Shown here: one piece after another, positions 1-5,069 of the stretch
Layout: every line of letters starts with the position of its first letter
Numbering within the stretch: the first letter of the stretch is position 1
Assembly (NCBI GenBank): GCA_012719195.1
Contig: JAAYAV010000079.1
Location: forward strand, 1-6,966
From: Anaerolineae bacterium
GTDB taxonomy: Bacteria; Chloroflexota; Anaerolineae; DRVO01
Reading direction: 5' to 3'
DNA length: 6,966 nt
The notes under the pieces: model-generated
What the model saw: the letters and a program-made list of their open reading frames with translations, nothing else
Database searches by the model: none
Told to the model about the DNA's origin: nothing
Made by a program: the position numbers and the translations under genes

Positions 1-915
1 CCGCTCGTCCCAGCGGAGGGGCGCCAGCCCGGGCAGATCCGCGATCAGCTTGGCCAGGTAGCGGGCGTTGTCCATGCGGCGGGCGTTCTGCTCCGCTAGC
101 CGCTCCAGCTGGACCAAGAGGATGGCGGCCTGGAACTCTGTCATGCGGTAGTTCCAGCCCAGCTGGTGGAACTCGTACCACGGGCGACCCTTCTGCCGAC
201 CGGCCCAGAGCAGCGAGTCGCACTTTTCCGCCAGGTCGCGGTTGTTGGTGAGCACGATACCGCCCTCGCCGGCGGTCATGTTCTTGGAGGCCTGGAAGCT
301 GAAGGAACCGATGTCGCCCAGGGCGCCCACCTTCCTACCGCGCCACTCGGAGCCATGCCCGTGGGCGGCATCCTCCACCACAGCGATGCCGTGTCGGCGG
401 GCGATGTCGAGGATGGCGTCCATGTCGCACGACTGGCCGCCAAAGTGGACCGGCATGATGGCGCGGGTGCGGTCGGTGATGGCGGCTTCCAGCAGCGCCG
501 GGTCCAGGTTGTAGGTATCGCCCTCCACGTCCACGAAGATGGGAACGGCGTTGACCTGCAGGACGGCGGTGGCGCTAGCGACGTAGGTGTAGGCCGGCAC
601 GATGACCTCATCGCCGGGGCCGATGCCGAGAGCGCGCAAGGCCACCTCGAGGGTGCCGGTCCCGTTGGTCATGGCGATACCGTAACGGGCGTCGTGGTGG
701 CGGGCGAACTCCATCCCGAACTCCACCACCTTGGAGAGGTCCTTGGCGCTCAGGTCCTCGTTGAGCTCCACGCCCGAGGCATAGGCGAAGCGCCACCACT
801 TGCCGCTCCGCGTGACCTCGGTGATCGCCTCGACCTCGCGCTCATCGTGCACCGGCCACTCGGGCCAGGGTGTCGTTCGGACGGGTCTGCCGCCGCTGAT
901 CGCCAACTCAGCCAA
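1..915 (-). CDS. DegT/DnrJ/EryC1/StrS-family PLP-dependent sugar aminotransferase (3' end outside window)
   Basis: Predicted to move an amino group, usually from glutamate or glutamine, onto a keto-sugar or keto-cyclitol in the cytoplasm. The frame is open from a TTG at 915 to the window edge, giving 305 residues; roughly the last quarter of a family-length protein is missing. Visible family marks: the NGTGTLEVALRALGIGPGDEVIVP block (residues 84-107), the FGG loop (158-160), EDAAHGHGS (181-189, D182 expected to bind the pyridine nitrogen), the PLP lysine K211 in SFQASKNMTAGEGG, and NYRMTEFQAA (265-274). TTG is chosen because GGAGGG sits 6 nt upstream, residues from it align with the family N-terminus, and no better start precedes it. 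It is the last visible gene of the minus-strand arm, after the Gfo/Idh gene. The SFQ-lysine context recalls AHBA-synthase or scyllo-inosose aminotransferase-like members, but the substrate is unknown. Family call is firm; function within the family is inferred. Confidence 0.93.
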   Translation of the reverse strand, partial: MAELAISGGRPVRTTPWPEWPVHDEREVEAITEVTRSGKWWRFAYASGVELNEDLSAKDLSKVVEFGMEFARHHDARYGIAMTNGTGTLEVALRALGIGPGDEVIVPAYTYVASATAVLQVNAVPIFVDVEGDTYNLDPALLEAAITDRTRAIMPVHFGGQSCDMDAILDIARRHGIAVVEDAAHGHGSEWRGRKVGALGDIGSFSFQASKNMTAGEGGIVLTNNRDLAEKCDSLLWAGRQKGRPWYEFHQLGWNYRMTEFQAAILLVQLERLAEQNARRMDNARYLAKLIADLPGLAPLRWDER

Positions 916-921
916 TGTCAG

Positions 922-927
922 CCCTCC
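922..927 (-). promoter_or_regulatory. Shine-Dalgarno site deciding a TTG start
   Basis: GGAGGG read on the minus strand lies 6 nt before the TTG at 915. It fixes the unusual start of the left-edge aminotransferase. The in-frame CTG two codons upstream lies too close to this site to be used. Confidence 0.75.
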
Positions 928-930
928 TGG

Positions 931-1042
931 TTAGCCACGGAGCCACAGAGAAGGGGAAAGATAGGAGAATGCAGCCACATGCGGGTCCTATGCTTTCTCC
1001 TCTCATCGATTTGCCTCTGTGTCTCTGTGCCTCGGTGGCCAA
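931..1042. repeat. 112-bp imperfect palindromic intergenic element
   Basis: Two arms form a long imperfect inverted repeat. The outer arms are TTAGCCACGGAG (931-942) and CTCGGTGGCCAA (1031-1042), pairing at 10 of 12 positions. Next inward, CCACAGAG (943-950) can pair with CTCTGTGC (1023-1030) except at one position. The inner arms GATAGGAGAATGCA (960-973) and TGCTTTCTCCTCTC (991-1004) pair at 12 of 14. The tip is 17 nt (974-990). The right arm carries an extra CACAGAG-type unit (tandem 8-mers around 1014-1029) that the left arm lacks, so the structure has a bulge. The element begins 3 nt after the dehydrogenase stop and ends just before the next gene's Shine-Dalgarno site. From memory, CTCTGTGTCTCTGTGCCTCGGTGGC resembles a dispersed intergenic repeat common in several environmental phyla. 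There is no T-run, so it is not a standard intrinsic terminator. Confidence 0.75.
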
Positions 1043-1045
1043 TCC

Positions 1046-2107
1046 CTAAGCGTAGTGGATCTTGACCGGCTTGCCGCTACGGGCGGCTTCATAGATGGCA
1101 AGGAGGACCTGCAGGTTGTGGTAGCCGACCTCAGCCGAAACCGGCGGCTGCCCGCCCGAGCGGATAGCCTCACTGAAGAGGCGCACCATGGTGCCGTACA
1201 TGGCGACGCCCTCGTACTCGTGCGTCTCCGTCTTGACGCCGGCGTCGGCATCGCGCACCTGGTTGGCGGAGTAGGACTGGCCGGGAGGCGCCAGGCGGGT
1301 AGTGAAGGTGCCGGTGGGATCCTGGCCGACGGTGCCGGCGGCGAGGATGCTGCCTTGGGTACCGTAGACCTCCAGGAGGTTGCGAGCCGCTTCGTCGGGG
1401 ACGTTGAAGTAGTTGTCCACGATGCCATGCGCGCCGTTCTCGAACCGCAGAACTGTGGTGGAGGTGTCCTCCACGTCGTAGGGGTGGACCAGACGGTCAT
1501 GGAAAGCGAACACCTCGGTGATGCGGCTATCGAGGATCCACTCCAACAGGTCCAGGCAATGGCTGCCCATGTCGATGAGGGAACCGCCGTAGGCGATCTC
1601 GCGCTTCTGGCGCCAGGCGCCGGGGATGGGCGGGAACCAGCAGGTGAGCTCGGCACGGCCCATGACCGGCTGGCCCAGAGCTCCGCTCTGCACGTACTCA
1701 CGGATCTTCAGGTTGTGAATGTTGAAGCGCATCATATAGTCGAAGCCCAGCAGGACGCCCGCCTTGTGGCAGGCGTCGATCATCTCCTCAGCGTCGCTGA
1801 GGCTAGTGGCCATGGGCTTCTCGCAGAAGATGTGCTTGCCACGCTCGGCGGCCGCCAGAACCTGGCGATGGTGAACGTTCTGCGGCGTGGCGATGTACAC
1901 CGCCTCCACCTGCGGGTCTCGGAGCAACTCCTCTTCGGTGGTGTAGGCGGCGCTCACGCCGTACTTCGCCGCGACGCGCCTCGCTGCCTCCGGGTTGAGG
2001 TCCATAACCGCCACCAGCTCGGCGTTGTCCGCGACCTTCACCATCTCCGGAATGGTGCGCCGGTCTGCTATCCCCCCAGCACCTATGACTCCCCACTTCA
2101 CGGCCAC
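1046..2107 (-). CDS. Gfo/Idh/MocA-family NAD(P)-dependent sugar/cyclitol dehydrogenase
   Basis: A cytoplasmic oxidoreductase of 353 residues, the usual family length, expected to oxidise or reduce one hydroxyl of a sugar, sugar phosphate or inositol. The N-terminal Rossmann domain (about 1-120) has VIGAGGIA at 7-14. An acidic D36 at the end of the second strand suggests NAD preference. The family EKP motif is at 96-98. The C-terminal alpha/beta domain carries GGSLIDMGSH (174-183), with D179 and H183 as the likely catalytic or substrate-binding pair, and W165-R166 just before. The start is GTG at 2107, with a perfect AAGGAGG 6 nt upstream; a second GTG two codons in is too distant from it. The stop is TAG at 1046-1048. 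It lies between two aminotransferase genes on the same strand, consistent with supplying the keto substrate for transamination. The exact substrate cannot be read from the sequence. Confidence 0.93.
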   Translation of the reverse strand: MAVKWGVIGAGGIADRRTIPEMVKVADNAELVAVMDLNPEAARRVAAKYGVSAAYTTEEELLRDPQVEAVYIATPQNVHHRQVLAAAERGKHIFCEKPMATSLSDAEEMIDACHKAGVLLGFDYMMRFNIHNLKIREYVQSGALGQPVMGRAELTCWFPPIPGAWRQKREIAYGGSLIDMGSHCLDLLEWILDSRITEVFAFHDRLVHPYDVEDTSTTVLRFENGAHGIVDNYFNVPDEAARNLLEVYGTQGSILAAGTVGQDPTGTFTTRLAPPGQSYSANQVRDADAGVKTETHEYEGVAMYGTMVRLFSEAIRSGGQPPVSAEVGYHNLQVLLAIYEAARSGKPVKIHYA

Positions 2108-2113
2108 CTGGGT

Positions 2114-2120
2114 CCTCCTT
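2114..2120 (-). promoter_or_regulatory. Perfect Shine-Dalgarno site deciding a GTG start
   Basis: AAGGAGG on the minus strand, 6 nt before the GTG at 2107, selects the first of two nearby GTG codons for the dehydrogenase. The rest of the 123-bp gap (2108-2230) shows no clear promoter or terminator, only a tiny GGCG/CGCC hairpin near 2154-2165. Confidence 0.8.
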
Positions 2121-2230
2121 AGGGCGCCTTCCTGACCGGGGGCGAACGCTTCCGGCGACAGCGCCCGTTGGTGTATGCCGTCCGCCTCACATGCACCTCG
2201 CGATAGGGGGTCGACTTGCCGTTCCCCGTG

Positions 2231-3490
2231 CTACTTGCCCGAGTCGCGCACCTTCTCGGCGGCGTTACGGACGCCGGCGATGATGTTGTCCGCGTCTTCC
2301 TTTGTCAGGCGCGGGTTCAGGGGCAGGTTCATCTGTCGGCGGTAGAAGTAGTGGTCGGCGATGGGGCAGAACTGGCCGCCGTAGCCGCGCTCCTCCAAGT
2401 ACTTCTTCACGCCGGTGAAGTCGTAGGTGGGCTGATAGTGAAGGATGCCTTGCACGCCCTCTTCGAAGTAAAGGCAGCGGAGAAACTCATCGCGGCTGGC
2501 TCCGAGCAGTTCCGGCTCCACGCACAGGGTGTACAGGTGATAGGAGTGGAAGCGGTTGGGGTCCTCGTAGACTGGCGTGACGCCCTTGATGTCCTGCAGG
2601 CCGGCGTTGACGTACTGACCGATGTGCCGGCGCTTCTCCACCAGCATGGGCAGTTTGCGCAGCTGGGCCCGGCCGATAGCGGCCTGGAACTCGTTCATGC
2701 GGTAGTTGACGCCCCACTTCCCGTCCACGTCCACGACGTCGAAGTGCGAGGGCGTCCAGTAGTACTTCTGGTTCTCCCAGGACTTGATGTTCATGTTTCT
2801 TAGGAGCTCGATGCGCGGCACGAGGTCGTCCCGGTTGGTGGTGATCATGCCGCCCTCACCGAGCGACATGTTCTTGAGCGAGTGGAAGCTCCAACAGCCG
2901 ACGTCGCCGATGGTGCCGGCTTTGCGGCCTTTGTAGAGGGAGCCGTGAGCGTGTGCGCAGTCCTCCAGGACGGCCAGGCCGTGCTCGCGGGCGATCTCCA
3001 TGATCGGGTCCATGTCCACCATCTGGCCGCCGAAGTGGACGACGTAGATGGCCTTGGTCTTGGGGGTCACCTTCTTGGCCACTTCGGCCGGATCGATGTT
3101 GAAGGTGCGCGGGTCGATGTCGGCGAAGATGGGAATGCCGCCTTCCTTGACGATGGCGAGGCTAGTGGCGATGAAGGTGTTGGGGGTGACGATCACCTCG
3201 TCGCCGGGGCCGATTCCCAGGGCCTGGGTAGCGACATGCATGGCGGTGGTGCAACTGGTGGTGGCGAAGGCGTGCTTGACGCCCCACTCCTGCGCGAACT
3301 CCTTCTGGAACGAAGCGACTTGAGGCCCGGCGGTCAGAGAGTCCTGCCGAAGGACTCTAAGAATCGCCTGCTCCTCGTCCTCGTCGAAGATCGAGCCCAT
3401 GAACGAATAGGGGACCTTCACGTCTACGCCGTCGTTGAGAGCGTAGCCTCCGGTGATACCGCCCACATTGTCGTCCAGATACTGAGCCAC
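2231..3490 (-). CDS. DegT/DnrJ/EryC1/StrS-family PLP-dependent sugar aminotransferase (complete)
   Basis: A full-length 419-residue fold-type I aminotransferase, predicted to aminate a keto-sugar or keto-cyclitol. Family marks: GIGPGDEVIV (92-101), VHFGGQMVDMDP (151-162), EDCAHAHGS (176-184, D177 for the pyridine nitrogen), the PLP lysine K206 in SFHSLKNMSLGEGG, and NYRMNEFQAAIG (262-273). A longer stretch around 230-261 (aromatic-rich, ending near GKWGVNYRM) is absent from the paralogue at 1-915. By hand alignment without gaps, 66 of 123 residues match that paralogue between GIGPGDEVIV and GEGG. The start is GTG at 3490 with GGGAGG 7 nt upstream; the first internal Met, at residue 31, is too far in. 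The stop is TAG at 2231-2233. It lies downstream of the ROK gene (116-bp gap) and upstream of the dehydrogenase (123-bp gap) on the same strand. The family is certain; the substrate is not known. Confidence 0.95.
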   Translation of the reverse strand: MAQYLDDNVGGITGGYALNDGVDVKVPYSFMGSIFDEDEEQAILRVLRQDSLTAGPQVASFQKEFAQEWGVKHAFATTSCTTAMHVATQALGIGPGDEVIVTPNTFIATSLAIVKEGGIPIFADIDPRTFNIDPAEVAKKVTPKTKAIYVVHFGGQMVDMDPIMEIAREHGLAVLEDCAHAHGSLYKGRKAGTIGDVGCWSFHSLKNMSLGEGGMITTNRDDLVPRIELLRNMNIKSWENQKYYWTPSHFDVVDVDGKWGVNYRMNEFQAAIGRAQLRKLPMLVEKRRHIGQYVNAGLQDIKGVTPVYEDPNRFHSYHLYTLCVEPELLGASRDEFLRCLYFEEGVQGILHYQPTYDFTGVKKYLEERGYGGQFCPIADHYFYRRQMNLPLNPRLTKEDADNIIAGVRNAAEKVRDSGK

Positions 3491-3497
3491 GATACGA

Positions 3498-3503
3498 CCT
3501 CCC
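3498..3503 (-). promoter_or_regulatory. Shine-Dalgarno site deciding a GTG start
   Basis: GGGAGG on the minus strand, 7 nt before the GTG at 3490, supports the long N-terminus of the complete aminotransferase. The remaining gap up to the ROK stop (3504-3606) shows no good promoter hexamers, so co-transcription with the ROK gene is possible but unproven. Confidence 0.7.
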
Positions 3504-3606
3504 TTGGAAGTGATGGCATGTCTGCCGGAGCGGCCGCGATGCCGCTATCCAACCGAAGCCTACGACGATCCTTACCGTGCTTCCAGACGGCCCAGGAGCA
3601 GTCGGC

Positions 3607-4782
3607 CTATTGCCGCGAGAAGACGGCGTCCATCACGCGGGCGGCGCAGCCGACCAGGGCGGCATCGCCCCCCAGCCGCGATGGCAGAACCTCGACTCGA
3701 TCGCGCAGCGAATCCAGGAGGTGGTCGTGAGCGGCGGCGCGGCCCGTCGGCAGGAGCCAGCGCCCCCACCCCTCTGCCACCGAGCCCCCGACGACGATCA
3801 GGGCGGGCGCGAAGACACTGGCGATGTTAGCCAGCGCCAGCCCGAGAAACTCGCCCGCCGTCTCGATGATGCTGGCGGCGATCTGATTGCCTGCCTCGGC
3901 CAGGGCCGCCACGGAGGCGAGCGTCAGCGGGCCGTTGCTGGGCGCGGGTAGCAGACGTTGAGCGGTGCCCAGCAGGGCACTCTCAGAGAGCAGAGCCTCG
4001 AGACAACCACGCTTGCCGCAGCCACAGAGAGGACCGTTAGGGCTGACAACCATGTGTCCGAACTCGGCCGCGAAGCGGGGCAACTCCGGGGCGCCCGCGG
4101 GTGCGAGCACGGCGCCACACGTTCCCCGGCTTACCAGCAGGAACACGAGGGGGCGACGGTCGTTGGGATACACGAACCAGCGCTCGCCCAGGGCCATGAG
4201 GTAGGCGATATCCTCGAGGTACACAGGCCGCCCGGTGCTCTCGGCCAGGGCGTCGAAGCGAAAGCGGCGGACCTGCGAGAAGGTGCTGCTGAAGACGGCC
4301 TCATTGGCGGAGGTGTCCACCAAGGCGGAGACGCCCACGCCGATGCCGTGGACACGCTCTCGCAGGACGCCGCCCTCGCAGAGTACGCGCTCGGCAGCCT
4401 CGATGGCCTGCTGCTCTAGGTCAACGGCAGGAACGTTGGGACGCACGGGCACTATCGGCGAGCGGCAGACGATGGCTCCGTCCCACTGCACTAGAGCGGC
4501 GGAGATGCCGTTGGGCTCAAGCACAATCCCCACGGCGTAGTTGTCTCTGCGGGCGATGTCCAGGAGTACGGGCGGGCGACCGGTGCTGGAGTTGCCGGGC
4601 CCAACTTCATCGATCAGTCCCTGGGCTAGGAGGTCGCGCGCCTGACTGGTGATGGAGGACGGCCTTAGGCTCAGGACGCGGGAGAGATCGGCACGGGAGA
4701 TCGGCCCGTACTCGCGGATGGCGGTGAGTATCGCGGCCCGGTGCCTAGCGGGGACCCGCAGTCTGCTGGAGACTAGGGGCAC
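3607..4782 (-). CDS. ROK-family transcriptional regulator (XylR/NagC type)
   Basis: A 391-residue DNA-binding protein, predicted to repress or otherwise control the cluster in response to a sugar ligand. A winged helix-turn-helix occupies about residues 12-80, with helices at AAILTAIREYG and ISRADLSRVLSLRPSSIT and a wing ending GRPPVLLDI. The ROK domain follows. The zinc signature is present: H253 in EFGHM, and C263, C265 and C270 in CGCGKRGC, followed by E272. The kinase features look lost. The expected DxGxT loop is replaced by GIVLEPNGIS (85-94), and the END-AN catalytic segment reads EDIAY (190-194), with isoleucine where the catalytic aspartate should be. It is therefore a regulator, not a sugar kinase. 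The start is GTG at 4782 with GGAGG 4 nt upstream, a short spacing, and an extended N-terminus is not supported. The stop is TAG at 3607-3609. It is divergent from the glycosidase-like gene, a typical position for a regulator of both arms. Confidence 0.94.
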   Translation of the reverse strand: MPLVSSRLRVPARHRAAILTAIREYGPISRADLSRVLSLRPSSITSQARDLLAQGLIDEVGPGNSSTGRPPVLLDIARRDNYAVGIVLEPNGISAALVQWDGAIVCRSPIVPVRPNVPAVDLEQQAIEAAERVLCEGGVLRERVHGIGVGVSALVDTSANEAVFSSTFSQVRRFRFDALAESTGRPVYLEDIAYLMALGERWFVYPNDRRPLVFLLVSRGTCGAVLAPAGAPELPRFAAEFGHMVVSPNGPLCGCGKRGCLEALLSESALLGTAQRLLPAPSNGPLTLASVAALAEAGNQIAASIIETAGEFLGLALANIASVFAPALIVVGGSVAEGWGRWLLPTGRAAAHDHLLDSLRDRVEVLPSRLGGDAALVGCAARVMDAVFSRQ

Positions 4783-4804
4783 GTTCCCTCCCAGCTTAGC
4801 AACC

Positions 4805-4830
4805 GTTACGTGAGTATACTATCCCGTACC
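4805..4830. promoter_or_regulatory. Imperfect dyad, candidate ROK operator over the -10
   Basis: GTTACG (4805-4810) and CGTACC (4825-4830) are inverted copies except at one position, with further pairs inside (G4812/C4823, A4813/T4822). The 8-bp palindrome AGTATACT (4813-4820) lies between them, its axis off by one base. The site covers the -10 element of the regulator's promoter, where an autoregulating repressor would bind. The match is modest, and no known operator consensus was compared. Confidence 0.35.
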
Positions 4831-4842
4831 AGCCGGCGTCAA
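4806..4842 (-). promoter_or_regulatory. Near-consensus sigma70-type promoter for the ROK-led arm
   Basis: On the minus strand, TTGACG (4842-4837) and TATACT (4818-4813) each match the sigma70 hexamers at 5 of 6 positions, with an 18-bp spacer. Transcription would begin near 4806, giving a leader of about 24 nt before the GTG at 4782. It is the best promoter-like sequence seen in the window and probably drives the regulator, perhaps also the genes downstream of it. Confidence 0.7.
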
Positions 4843-4999
4843 GGGGTAGTTGGCCCAAACCCAGGTCAGAGTGCTGCCAATGTATCCTTCATCGCTGGCG
4901 TTATTTCTAACGTGGAGGAAGAAAGCCTAGCTCCCGGCCGGCATTGATCTGAAGATGGAGTGATGGTGGTAGGCGCTCCTCAGGTGGCCGGGGCAAGGG

Positions 5000-5005
5000 T
5001 ACAAT
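5000..5005 (+). promoter_or_regulatory. Weak candidate -10 for the plus-strand arm
   Basis: TACAAT on the plus strand lies 64 bp before the ATG at 5070. No recognisable -35 hexamer lies at 16-18 bp upstream (the bases there read TCCTCA), so this is a weak call. Elsewhere in 4843-4999 I see no better plus-strand promoter. Confidence 0.25.
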
Positions 5006-5028
5006 GGCGGGCAGCAGCGAACACGGGC

Positions 5029-5053
5029 CCGGCGCCGTCGCGAACGGTGCCGG
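5029..5053 (+). promoter_or_regulatory. RNA hairpin directly upstream of the ribosome-binding site
   Basis: CCGGCGCCGT (5029-5038) and ACGGTGCCGG (5044-5053) pair over 10 positions, nine Watson-Crick plus one G-U in RNA, closing a 5-nt CGCGA loop. The GAGGAG ribosome-binding site starts at 5056, three bases after the stem. There is no T-run, so it is not a terminator. It may shape translation or protect the 5' end; a role as a DNA dyad is also possible. Confidence 0.5.
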
Positions 5054-5069
5054 CTGAGGAGCGAGGCGA

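Noticed and set aside
931..1042. Palindrome read as an intrinsic terminator between two genes
   Set aside because: There is no T-run on either strand after the stem, the stem is imperfect and long, and the tip is 17 nt.
166..2122. Long plus-strand open frames (166-1065 and 1019-2122) opposite the aminotransferase and dehydrogenase genes
   Set aside because: They are rich in Val, Gly, His and Ala with no family motif, typical of frames antisense to GC-rich genes. The minus-strand frames carry complete conserved motifs.
3530..3537. GCGGCCGC palindrome between the ROK gene and the aminotransferase
   Set aside because: A self-complementary 8-mer is expected by chance in GC-rich DNA; no flanking symmetry beyond a 5-bp GGCAT/ATGCC pair.
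2882..3730. Plus-strand open frame of 282 codons opposite the complete aminotransferase
   Set aside because: Antisense shadow with low-complexity composition, no ribosome-binding site and no recognisable domain.
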